This document shows positions 36,512-49,076 of a stretch of DNA of 64,000 bases, in pieces. Both the position numbers and the translations under genes were made by a program. Origin of the DNA: Limanda limanda (lineage: Eukaryota > Chordata > Actinopteri > Pleuronectiformes > Pleuronectidae). Location of the stretch: the NCBI RefSeq assembly GCF_963576545.1, contig NC_083649.1, positions 7,039,406 through 7,103,405 on the forward strand, read 5' to 3'. Position 1 is the first letter of the stretch. The number at the start of each line of letters is the position of its first letter. A model generated the notes under the pieces. The model was given only the letters and a program-made list of their open reading frames with translations, had not been told where the DNA came from and made no database searches.

Positions 36512-37265
36512 TTTACATTGAGATTTTATTCATCCAATTTCTCACTGCTGGGAACAGGAAGTTGCAGATGCTGTTTTCTTACTCGATTTCCACCCAGTCA
36601 GTCTTCCACCACTCAGTTATTACGTGTTTTTATGGTATTGGCTCCTTTGTTCTGTCTTCTACTGTTGAATTTTGGCTGAAAGGCACCAATGTTCCACTGC
36701 CTCAAGCTGGTTCTTCACAAGCTGCTGAGAACTTCCTGGTCACAGGTTTAGTCCAGTAATATGGAACTTTATGTATTTTGTCAACTCAAGAAAGTTATAA
36801 CCAAGTTGAGCCTGTCTCTAATTTGTGCAAAAAATCCTCAGAGTGGAGACAGAAAAAATACACTTAAAATACTGCAATCGTTTCTTTTTTACTTGGCTTA
36901 GAAGTGTTTATATAGATGAACACAAAATGTGACAAAATGCAACAGAAACTGTAAATAAATCATGATTTACAAAATTAAAACAAGTGGCAAATTATATCAG
37001 CAGATCTATGTGATCCTCCCGCAAATTGATACTAAAACAATACCAAATGCCACATTTTCCATATGGTATCATTTGAGGTTTTGACTGACACCCTTTTAAT
37101 AATACAATCTTTATCATGCCCTCTTATTCTGTGATGGTTTAATTGCACCTGACGGAACAGTTGTGGCAAATGGAAACACATTATTCCAAATTTCAAATGT
37201 CAGTTTTCTAAATATTTATTGAAAGTTTGCTCTTTTGGGTGAAAACCTGGCTACTCTGATCTACA
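36512..37265. other. Intergenic, no gene recognised
   Basis: A/T-rich with no supported exon or repeat boundary. Confidence 0.45.
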
Positions 37266-37349
37266 ATGTGAAACATTTGTATTCCTCCACACACAGGGTA
37301 TGTGTAGGCATCATGTTTATGGGTTGTCCATCAGTAGGTACGTACTGTA

Positions 37350-37680
37350 TCTGCATCCCATTCTTGTGAGCATGATATCTCAAGAATGCCTTGAGGGAAT
37401 TTCTTAATACTTTGTATAAACATCCACTTAAATAGGAACCGATTAGATTTTGGTGAGTGAAGGTCAAATATCAAGGTCAGTGGACCTCACAATCTCTTTT
37501 TTGCATTGGAACCATGATATCTTACAAATTCCTCAAGACTATACTTTCAGATTTGACACAACTGTGGACTTTGTCACAAATGTCACTTGACTCGCAGGTT
37601 CATCTTTTAGATTTGACCAGAGTCAAAGATTAAGTGATCAGGGGTCAGGGGTCAAAGGTCAATCCAGAATCTGGATAAAA
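37350..37680. repeat. Dispersed teleost repeat with internal sub-repeats
   Basis: The phrases 'gagcatgatatctcaagaat', 'ccgattagattttggtgagt' and 'aaggtcaaatatcaaggtca' belong to a common fish repeat. A second diverged sub-unit follows ('ccatgatatcttacaaattc'). The boundaries are approximate and the class unassigned. Confidence 0.5.
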
Positions 37681-38338
37681 ATAAGTTGAAATTGCAGTTA
37701 TTGGTGCCACACAAATTCACAGTACAGTGTTTGTAGTTCAACTTTTTTGGCACAAAAAACCCTCAAAATGCTGGTTGTGTTTATTTACTTGCAAAAACCT
37801 TAACATCCAGACTGCGAAGGTCAGACAACAGCCTTAACGGTTTTTGTCCCCCCCCCCCCCCAAAGAGTGGCAATCGATCAGCGTCTGGGAATGTATGCAT
37901 TTTATTCCTGCCACTGCATTCATGGTGGCTTAGCTAGACAGCACACAGCAAATATCATACAGTGGGTTCATCTGAACATCTGAGGTTGGTTCATCTACAG
38001 GATATACAGATTGACATACAAACAACAGATACAAACCTTCTTGGAGTCCTTGTTTCACCCAAGGCTCCAGAAATTGGTAAAGCTGTTGTAGGTCTGAAAG
38101 CTGTTATTGGATGTGTTCAGGCGAAACCAAAAGGCAGTCTTGAATGTGTATGTAATGTTACAGCTGGTCGTAGATGCTATAAAATCGGAACCAAATTTGG
38201 AGGTTGCGGTGACTCAAGCAGCTGGAGTTTTGGTTAAACAGCGAACAGTGTTCACCTTAAGTGGCTCTGGCTCTAGCAGATGTTCATTGGTTTCCTCCCC
38301 TTTGCTAATAAAAACACACTTTGACTCTCTCCCTGCAT

Positions 38339-38340
<2 letters not shown>

Positions 38341-38369
<29 letters not shown>
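38341..38369. repeat. (CA)n microsatellite
   Basis: Perfect CA run of 14 units. Confidence 0.95.
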
Positions 38370-38371
<2 letters not shown>

Positions 38372-39423
38372 CACACTATTTTTTTCCCCTCAAATAGGTT
38401 CATCATTTTATCTTATCTTTTCCTCCTCTCATATCTCCTGCAGGTGTGTGATGGACTTCAGTCACTTTGGCTTGAGCTGTATCATTTAACAAGTGTTCTA
38501 ATGGCCACACAGCCTAAGATATTGATCTGTGTTAATCTCGTTAAAAAGCAATTATTGCATATATCTATATATTATAGTTTTTATTACTTTATTATCTCAT
38601 AAAACAATTCATATTATATTCATACTATGTGTTATAGTTAAAAAAACCTTTCTGACAAGCTGTAGGGGGATTGAAAAGCTGCAGGTCATAGTGCCACAGT
38701 TTTATGGTACTGTTCTTGTTTACATGCTATTTTCCATATTTTAAACTGTCGTGAATCTGTCTTTGGCTGAGGAGAGAATCTTCTTAAAATGTCTTTGTTA
38801 CTGAGTATAAAGAAAATAAAGTCCTTTTTCCTTCTGATTCTGATCTGATCAAAGTGACATTCCTGCTGCGTCCACAGGGGGGCAGCGGTTCTTGAAGTCA
38901 TCGGGTTTGTATCTCTACCCCTTGTATTCTCAGGGTTTATAGGGACTGGATTTTCAATTTGAAGGTCTAAGTCACACTTGAGTGACTCGAGCTAATGTTC
39001 AACCATCAGCAGCAGAAACCTGCACAGGTCACCTGCAGGCTCCCAGAGCTGGGTGGCATGTCAAGGTAAAAGGAAGAACTCTCACTCTGCCTCAATTTCC
39101 AGGTACAATTCTGAAGTGTGTTTGAAAAATGTCTTCTGTGTGTACATTTTGTCTGAGATCACTGAAGGTAAAATAGACAAACAAAATGTAAGATAAGTGT
39201 AACAAAGAAGATGTGTCTTTCATTTCAACACTTTTTAATTGATGTTTGAATCACTGTTCTTGCCTTTCCGCCTTTTAAATAAGGAGCATTAGAAGTTATG
39301 ATGGCGCCCCCTTGTGGACAGATGGCCGCACAGCATCTGGTCCAGTAGCAGCGTTGTTTTACTCGGTGACCATTTATTATACATTCATTGTTATAATTAT
39401 AACTCTTTACTTATGGATGTTGC

Positions 39424-39461
<38 letters not shown>
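39424..39461. repeat. (TTG)n microsatellite
   Basis: About 12 perfect TTG units. Confidence 0.95.
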
Positions 39462-39884
39462 ATTGTTCTAAGCAAACTCAACGCACACACTTTATTTAAC
39501 TGCATTTGACTTCAATGAGCTCTCGGTCTTATTTGACAGGGAGAGATAACTGTTGTATTTAATCACTGAATAAGTCGTACAATAATAGATAATAGAACGT
39601 TTTTGGAACAACAACTACAAAAACAGTTGTTGCTAAACGACAACTCTTACATTCGTACTCTTACGCTTGCTTTTATGTTGATCTAATGTTGTTTGATTTT
39701 TAAACTGCTTTAAATTTGACCCCATCGTTTCCCTTCAATTATCCACTTTACATCATAAAAACCGCTTTATAATAATAAAACATTTAAATACTAAAAAAAT
39801 GAATTTGACAGTGGTGAAGATCAATACTCTTTTCTTTTGAGGAGTGATCCATTTTCCTCGACATAGACGTTCTTCGCGGTGGAG

Positions 39885-40229
39885 TGCGTCTGTTAAATGA
39901 GTCCCACCTGTGTCGTCAGTTCCGTCAAACGTTCCTGTCCGCTCCGACAGACAGAAGATAGAGGATTATTCTCGGGGCGTCCGGAACAAACGCATTAAGA
40001 ATTAACCCCCACTGTCGCCATGTTATTAAAAAAACACTATTAACTATTTAATTTGTTGATTTAGTTTCTGGTGGCGGACTGAGGACCGAGGGCACGTCGG
40101 TCCCCTGTGAGAGGCGCACGGACTGGGATGTACCGTTAGCTCGCTGTTAGCTTCCTCGCTAGCCTCCTCGCTAGCCTCCCCCCGGACGGCTCCGCTGCAG
40201 AGACCGGACCCAGATCACCGCCAGACACC
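39885..40229 (+). promoter_or_regulatory. arfip2: arfip2 CpG-rich promoter and 5' noncoding exon
   Basis: CpG density rises sharply from about 39,885, and the region ends at a consensus donor (CACC|GTAAGT, intron from 40,230). The next supported exon on this strand is the arfip2 start exon at 42,963, which begins 12 bases before its ATG, so an upstream noncoding exon is required. The transcription start is not fixed and is probably between 39,960 and 40,100. A short direct repeat (CCTCGCTAG) sits at about 40,153-40,178. Confidence 0.55.
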
Positions 40230-42962
40230 GTAAGTCCAACCGCGTGTCCCCGGGGACAAGTCCCTCTTTCCCGGGTCAGGACCTTAAGTCTCTATTACCG
40301 TTAATCAACTGGTTCTTTAAACCGTAGAACCGCAAATCCTCCCGTTTCCCAGCAGCTGCTGTGGGAACAGCTGGGAACGGGCCCGGTGGTTCTCCTCCTG
40401 CCTGAGGAACATGTATCTACACGTTCTTAGAAAGATGGAGATTGTGTTATATTGTGTGTTTGCTGCCATGTGGATCCCTCGGTGTGTTTCTCCTTCTGTG
40501 GGGGGGGAATAACAGTTCACCTGTGCTGGTGCACCTGTCAGCTCCCAGTGGAACCAGTGGAACCAGTGGCAGTGACACCCACCAGCCTTCAATCCTGATA
40601 CCTCACTTTAAGTTCAATACTATTTATTTATTATGATTCTTTTACATGTGCAACCAAGGTGCAGTTATTAGGATTTGTTAATTATTATGATCGTGCAGGA
40701 CAGTAAAATAAAATCCAGGATTATCACAATGTAGTTTCAGGAGCAATGAAGCAAATAGTGTTTAGTATTTTTTTGCAAACAGACTGAAGATATATAACAC
40801 AAGTTATTAATTTATATCAGATCTAAAACATATTTAGCTGTTAATGTCATTCTCTGTCCAAACAGGAGATTTTATTTATTTATTTTAGTTAATATACAAT
40901 CAGGAGCAGACATCAAAAAACCCTTTTAAACCCAAAATAACAAATATTGATATATTAATTTTGATGATTATCGATATTAACTGATATGATATTTTATCGT
41001 GATGTGTTTGGCCTTATCGTCCAAACCTAGGATTGTGATTATAAAGTTAAATGTCTCACTATACGATGCATTATCTTTATGATGCAACATGTAATATCCC
41101 ATTATTCTTTTCCTCTGATGCAGCACAGTATCTTATATTTATGGTGAATACACATAACTTATAGTGGACTGTTGATAATCAGCCTCTTCCCTTCACTTCT
41201 CACATTGACTCAGTGACTTCACTCAGAGATGAGACTCCAGGTTCACCCTCTTACCGAGGACTGGACCGGCCTGTTTCAGAGGCAGTGTTATGCAAAGCAG
41301 CTGGAATTTGGATATATGGTCTCAGGAATTTTGTGGAAAAACAGCTGCACTCAGCGTCAACGACAAACCAATAAGCTGCATTTCAGTTTAACTCAATTAA
41401 TATGGACGTTTAGCACATTTGAATATCGTAAAGCTCGGTAGTGAGCTGCATCAGACGAGGAGGTTTACGTGTTTTCAGTGTTGTTGGCCAAGGGAAGGAC
41501 AACAGCCCTAAGATGTCGAGAGTCAACAGAGACGTGTCATTTTATCAGGAAGTGGACAGGGCACCGCAACGTGTGCGTTTCCAATAGGGACACACACTTA
41601 GCTGAGGTCAGAGGAAATGTAAACAAGCCTTATCCCTCCAGGTAACAATTAGGGATGCCAGCAACTGCCCCAACTGTCGTAAACCCGTCTTATATGTTTG
41701 CATTTCTGTGAGTCAGGTGCTGGCAATTTATTCTCTTACTTTACTTTCCTAACACTCCTTCTACATACACAAATAAATTCTGGTATGTTGCATATTTGTC
41801 ACCTGCAAATCCTGTTTTTAACAAATGCGATATATAATTTATGTTTCTTGAAGACCTGCGATCGGAATTTATTCCTCAAATAAAAACAGAGTAATCATAA
41901 TGACACGGTGGCACATCTGCTGGTTAAATGATTTAATTTATTCTTTTATGTAGATGATAATCAGAGGCTGGAGGAAACAGCACTGCTTTGTCACGGATGC
42001 ATTTATTTATTTTACCCTCCAGACCAGACCTCACTGTTTAGTTTCCCACCTGCAGGACGAGAAGAGTCATTCCCAATCCTGTCCTGATGAGTGCAGTGAT
42101 TTTTAAAGCTCTCACAGTCGACAACAGACCAGGGAACAAACTGTTGTAACCAGTCGTCAAACGGCAATAACAAGCATGTTCCATTTTCAGAACAGCAGAT
42201 TGTTCTTCATGATAAAAACATGTGCAATCTACAGATCTACAGTTTCCAGGCGTTTTCTGTCGTCCACAAAACATCTGCTGTAGTATTAGATTTTATAAAT
42301 CTCTCTCTTTGCAAACTGCTTCTGTGTTTGAGAGAGTTTCTCCACGTGTCATCTTTACTTCTTTATCTTTAACCTCCATCGTGCTCTGCATTGTGAAAAC
42401 TCTAAGAATTCCTCCTGTGTCACATTCAGCTCATATCGACCTCTCTTTAGTTTTCTGTGGGAGTGAATTCATTAAGCGGAGCATCTGTTACTCAAATCCA
42501 AACCACAAGAAGCAGCAATGCTCCAGCTCGCCAGACATGTTGTTAAATATCTGGGCAAATCCAACCGACCTATTAGAAATGACCAGATAGTATTGATGAA
42601 ACATTTAGTTGTGTCTGGTCCTCGGCTGCTGCTGCTAACCTGCGGCTCTTCATTAGAGCAGAACCGAGTGGCCACTCCAAGACGGCTCATTGTGGCCGGC
42701 GTTTCATCGGTGTGTTGTTCCTCTGCCGAGCGGTAGCCTTGCTCTTTGAAAACCACCCCCCCCCCCTTGCTTGTTTACTGCAATTAAATCCCCATCTGCC
42801 CAATGATTGGTCTGTTTAGACTACGCTCTTTGGTCTCTCCTCTTCAAAGCAGCGTTAAAGCCTCACTGTTTTTCCATCGCCACCTTTTTCACTTTATTTA
42901 CCTGCAGCAGTTTGTTGTATCCACTCTCTCTCTCTCTCTTTCTCTCCCTTCCCCCCCCCCAG
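40230..42962 (+). other. arfip2: arfip2 first intron
   Basis: GTAAGT at 40,230 to AG at 42,961-42,962. Anonymous A/T-rich sequence with no other exon or complete transposon recognised. Its 3' end is a (CT)n plus poly-C tract. Confidence 0.55.
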
Positions 42963-45900
42963 GACCAGTGCATTATGACAGAAAGCATTATGAGTAAAGC
43001 TGCCACAATGGAGATTCCTATCAACAGCAACGGGGACACGGGGACACTCACAGAAGACGACAGCCTGGAACAGGTGGGTCACTGAGGTGGGACGTGTGGA
43101 GACCACCCTGCACAGCTGCTGTTCACCTGTTTAAAGCTATCACTGAAGGAATCAATGTGCAAAGTGTGTGAGTTTATGCACAATCGATCCCAGGTCAACA
43201 AGAGACACTTAAAAAAAAGAGTTTAAGCAAACAAAAGACTAATCTCAGAATCTTATTTATTTATTTACTTAGAGAAAAACCCCATTAGACCTGTTTTCTT
43301 TCTCCTAAGAAGCTTCTTAACTTGATGATTTATTCAGACAGTATTTTCCCTGAGGGTCATTCATGTTAGAGCACATGAGGAAAATCAATCTGACACATAT
43401 GAGCCAGCTGTAGTGTCATGAGTTATCACGGTGGGAAGGAAAACTGTGTTCCTTCAGTTGTATGAAGTTGACATAATGGTTTCTGGGTTTTGTTCTCGGC
43501 TATCACAAGATAAGCCGAGTCAGCTGACTCCTTTCACACAGCAGTACCACTCTGTGTTAAATGCACAGAACACATTAGGACTCACACTGTGTCGTAAATG
43601 GAGTCTGTGAGTCACTTAGTGTTTTTATCTCACCCTGCCTTATATTCCAGTCCCTTTCTATGAATTCACATATTTCTCACTGGTGTTGTATCATGTCCTG
43701 AGTTTCACACACTACTTGAAGTCCTTGTGTTCCTTAGCTTTGGTTAACTACAGCTGTGGAGAGGGATCCCAGTGGGAAATCAGGTGTCTGAGTTCAGATG
43801 TCTCCTTGGGAACCAGTTGTTCCCATTATCTCAAGTGGCCTCATGTTCGGTGTTTGCAGAAAAGCACAAACACCTCTAGTGAGTTAGGTGTTAAACTAAG
43901 AAGCTTAATTCTCAGGTGGATGTTGCTCCCCAGGCTGGAACTATTCATATGAGGAATAATCTTTTCTGGGCTCCGATACGTTTAGTCTCCACCCTCCTCA
44001 GGAGTGTCCTCGCCGGTGAGGATGGAATAACAGTCAGATGCAGAGTAAGCCAGGCGTCACTGGCTGTTCTTTTTCCTACATCCTCCGCCGCACCTTGTTA
44101 TACAAACACCCAAGATCCTGGTGGAAGCTCCAGCAGTTAATTGTTATTTGCTCACCAAACTGTGCTCTTGTAGTAAAAGAAAAGAATATCTCTTCACCCA
44201 AGTTTGCATTGTGATGCAACCACTCCGCCATTTGTCGCGGCTTGTACAGTTAAGAAGTCTCTGTTTACTGGCCGCGTCTCTTCTGGCTTCACTGTTTAGT
44301 GCTGGATATCAACCAGTTGTCATAGCAACCCCGCAATTAATCTGAAACCGGCTGTGCTTTGTCCTTGGGTGAAAGCCCTCGGAAATCAGATAGAGATCTG
44401 CTCTGCAGCACTTGGTTTACAGCTGCAGGGGGTTCTGCTGCTGGTGGAGGTGCAGACTGACAGGTGGAGGTTGAGCAGAAGCCTTTCAGGTTCCCGACCC
44501 TCGGATCAGAGCCTGGACGCTGACTGGCAGCTTGACAGCGTCACAGAGAATCCACTGCCAACGCCGTCCTGGCAGAGGCAGAGTGGATCACTGCTGCCTT
44601 TTAGCAAATTGAACAGCATTTTCAGACGGTTTTACGGTTTCACGCAGTTTCTCAGAGGTGATACTCCCCCTTTGTTCTGTTAGAATTAGATTGTTTTATG
44701 AAATATTGACACGTAGCTGCTGTAGGATTCTGTTTATTGTACAACATCTGCACCAAAACAGGCAAAACTCTTTCTTAAGCCCAGCAAACCGCACTATCAC
44801 AGCCGGATTATTTTAGGATGACGTCAAGGTGCTGTACTTTCCATCATCTTAGGGACCAGGCGCTGTGTCAACAGAGTCCAGGGAGGGATCAGTGGTTGCG
44901 TCAGTTTCCTCCCACACTGAACAGATGCCACAACACAAGGAAGGCCTCTCAAATAAAGGGATAGACACTGAATGAAAGAGACGAGAGTTAAAAAAAACTT
45001 TCTTTGCGTGAGGTTCGATTTTAGAAAAAAAAAGTTATTGTTGGCAGCAGAAATTGGCACTGTAACTTTGATTGGCTGCTACAACCACAACCAACTAGGG
45101 GTGGGGGAAAAATCGATTATGTTCAGTATCGCGATATTTTGCGCCCGCGATTATATCGATACTGTAGCACAAAGTATTGCAATATTTAAAAAAAAAAAAA
45201 AAAAATTACAATTATATATGTAACAGCCCCTGGCAGGCAAAGCATGACGAGGAGAGTTTCAGAGTTTAAAGGATGTTCTCCACTGCAGGAGATATAGTAA
45301 CGGCCCAGAGGAGCACTTTAACATCTGAGCATGTTGACCAACTCCTTTTTCTGAACAAAAATGCCAATATTCCCATATGAATGAAACATTTTGGGTCATG
45401 ACCTTGCAGGTCTCAATTTGATTGAAGCTCTAGGTTACTCTTATTTATATGATTGAGCTCAGTGTTCATGTGAGAGGTCTCCTATTCAGAAAATAATTAC
45501 AAAAGGTCCTGTGTCCTAAATGTTCAGGGACAAAGTTTTTGCACTTCAGTTAATGTGTAGAAGACAATGTTGTTCACAGAATTAAATGTGACATTTGAAG
45601 TGAGTTGAGCAGTCTTAGTTTCCTCATTTTTTGTAATGCCTTTGAATAATATGTGGGACATTAATCGCAATATGTCGCAGAATCGAATCGCAATAATTGC
45701 AGTATCGCAATATATCGCAGAATCGCAATACTATTGAATTGTGGCCCAAATATCGCAATACTATTGAATCGTCACATTTTTGCCAATTCCCACCCCTACA
45801 ACCAACTGTAATTGGCATTTGCTGTCCTGACAATCAAAGTGTGCCACCAGGAGTTTGGCCCAGATTTGAGGTTTGTGTTGAAATTTGAGTGTGTCACAGT

Positions 45901-48900
45901 TTCTCCTTTTTCTTTATTTAATTTTTCCCATTTAATGTCGATGTCACTTTTAATGTCTGTTCATGAATAGATGATTTATTTAGAGTTGAGCTAGATTCAG
46001 TGGAGTCTTTTGTCCAGACAGTGATGGAAGAATATCAGAGCAAAGCTGTGAGTAGTGAATTAGAAATGGAAAGAAGTGAGCTCCAGCACGCCGGGTCGAA
46101 CCCGCTGCCAGATGAAACCTGCTCCGACCAATCACTGCTCTCCGTCTCACCCCCCCGCTGTGTGGACATCACAATGATTTGTTTCTGGGATTTCTTTTGA
46201 CATCGTTCTATCTTGTTTCATGACCTCAGACATGGATTTTTATTTCTTTTTGTCTTTTTTTGTTGTCTTTTTTTGTTTTGTTCGTGTTGTGTTTGTCAAC
46301 CTTCTCCCTCCCTCCTTCCCTTCCCTTCCCTTCCCTCCCCTCCCCTCCCCTCCCCTCCCCTCCCCTCCCTTCCTCCCTTCCTCCATCTCTGTGCAGGCTG
46401 CAAATCTGCAGTGGAGCTTAGATGAGAAAGTAGGGAGCTCCAGAGGCACCAGGGTGAGCAGGCCATTTGTGTGTGTGTGTGTTTGTGCTATGTTATGTCG
46501 TCGTGTAGCAACGCTCAGTGGTTTGACTTAAGGCGGCGTTAAATTGCCTCGACATTGGTTTATCTCATGAAATGTCAGAAACTTCCTTTTTATTACAAAC
46601 CACTGTGCGGCTTGAGTTGTGCTCCTACTAACCTCAGCTGGAGGGAGTCTCCCAAACATGTTTCGAGAGACTCCCTCAAAGTAACGGGTGCTAACAAAAT
46701 AGCTGACGGCTAACACTTAGAACACAACATGAAAATCTGTCTTCATTCGTTCATTAGATTCAGAACCATCTCGAGTGAGCTAACATGTAGAATCTGTGTG
46801 TATGTGTGTGTGTTTACCTGGGTGACGTGTGAGGCTACATCCACACCATTACGTTTTAGTTACAAAATGCATCCCTGTTGATTGACACCTACCGTCCAGT
46901 GGCATTCAAACCACTCCAGAGTTTCCCAGCACTTCATAAAGAGATGTTTGGAAACGCTGATGGCCCCATTTTGGTTTGAGTTGTGTTTGAGTGCAGAGAA
47001 AGGAAAACGGACATTCAATCGTTTTTCTAGGCTACAGATATTTTTTAAACTCATATTTTCCCCTCCACATGACATTCATTCTACACAATATAAAAAGTAC
47101 TACCACAAACCAGCATGCCGTGCCAGTAGGTGGCGATAGAGAACACTGTGGTCCAATAATATTGGACGAGTCAGATGTCTGTGAATGGTGCAGCAATTCC
47201 AAATATAGCTTCTAACTTGTAATTAGACCCAGCAGCGCAAACCAAATGTAGGGAAATCAGTATGTGGCTGCCTTCGTTGTTTTTTCTGGTTTATTCTCAC
47301 TACACAAAGCACCAGCGTTCTGCTCTACATGTGCACACAGACAACAGAAGTGTTGAAAATCTGCACTTAGCAAGACATTTGTAAAACCTGAGCTATGGAC
47401 GGAGATTATTTCAAATATGTTTTAAAACTAAAACGTATTAGTTTGGATGGAGCCTGAGTGTGATCCCTTTAATTTGTGTTGAAACAAGGTGGCAAACTAA
47501 TACTCATCGTGTCCTAATGCTGTAATGTTGATGGGCTTCACATGTTCTGTTCTTTTATGTGTCAGTTCTGTTTTCAGTTATAAAATTCTGTGTTTGTGTT
47601 GTGAAAGTTCTCCTCAAGTGTCTCAACGAGCCCAAAAGGCCCTGAAGCAAAGCTTTTAAACATCTGTAGAAGTTCTTCATGCTCATTTCCCTCTTTTGAT
47701 ACCGTTTGACCTGAATCAGCACAAATCACAGCAGCTGTAGATTACAAAAAAAATCCTCTTCGTGTTTGTTTACAACAGGGAAATGGCAACTTCCCCTCTA
47801 GATATTTTCTTCTGTTTCTTCTTACTGCACAGACCCAGCCCAAGATTTCAGAAATGCTCCCATTTCATTTTCCGATTGGACAACATGAGTCTTTGCTCCA
47901 CGTGGAGTATCGAGCTCTGTTTCCTCGTGTCTCAGGCAGGAGAAGAACATTTGTTATAGGAAACTTACGGCTGTGCCAGAGTGAGAAATCTGTTTGGGCC
48001 AGATATCCCTTTTTTCCATAAATCCCCCCCCCCCATGAATGTTCTTCTCTTTACCAGACGATAAACAAGCAGGAAGACAGACAAAAGAAAACAGCGAGTT
48101 TAATTAAAGAAAACACACAAGTTGCATCATGGGGCTGGTGACACAGGTCCCCTCGTGATCCAGAGCCACGCTGGAGCCTGGGACGGGGATTGCTTCAGAA
48201 GGGGAAACTAGTTTGAGATCAGTGAAGTCACTGCTCGGGTTCGACTCTGTGCTCTACAAGTCTTCTTGTTTGCTCTCAGCAGCATCACGCCTGGAGATTC
48301 TCTGTGTGGTTAATCATCGGTGTTTTTTATGTCTTTTCCTACAAGTGGTTTTTTCCTGTTGGCACCTAGATAAGTAGAAGAAGTTAGACAACGCCTGGAG
48401 GCTGTTCTCACTAACCTTCATTAACTCAGCAGTGTCTGTCCCCCTCTAGTGACTAAGCCTCTAACTTACATTGTCTCCACTGACTGAATGTGACACTCGA
48501 ACCGTAATGTTTATATATCCCCCCCCCCAACCCCCCTGTCCCGTCCCTTTGTTCTTCTTTTATTGTTTCTATGTGGCCGTTAAAACTTTGCAGGACCTGC
48601 AGCAGGTGATGGTGTCGGGTCCCAACCTGAATGAGACCAGCATCGTGTCGGGGGGGTATGGAGGAACAGCCGAGGGGATCATCCCCACCAGCTCAATCAA
48701 AGGTAGAGTCCCGCTGCGTCTCCTTCCCTATGGACGTCCACTGTTGGCTTTATGTCTCATCTCTGAGAGGTTTGACTCCTCAGGCCTCCAATCAGCTTCC
48801 TCCAATCAGGCTGTGATGGATTTGTGGTCAAATTGGGCTGATTTCGCTCCTTCACTGTATCTGAAAATGGTCCGTTTCATTCAAATCACGTTTTTCTATG

Positions 48901-49044
48901 TGCAGGTATGGGAAACAGCAGGAGGAATAGCCAGTAGAGTGCAAACCTCTGCCAACTGTCCCCTTATGGAACCATATTTGGATCTGCACCAAATTTCACA
49001 CACTTATAAATATCAGTCCCCTGTACATGCCTGATTTTTGCCCA

Positions 49045-49076
<32 letters not shown>

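Larger units (their letters stand above)
37681..39880. other. Intergenic upstream of arfip2
   Basis: Contains a poly-C run near 37,850 and the microsatellites listed separately. The frame at 37,962-38,237 reads as a plausible peptide but has no domain or splice partners. Confidence 0.45.

Noticed and set aside
37962..38237. 91-codon frame that looked like a small secreted protein
   Set aside because: No signal peptide, no conserved cysteine pattern and no homologue recognised.
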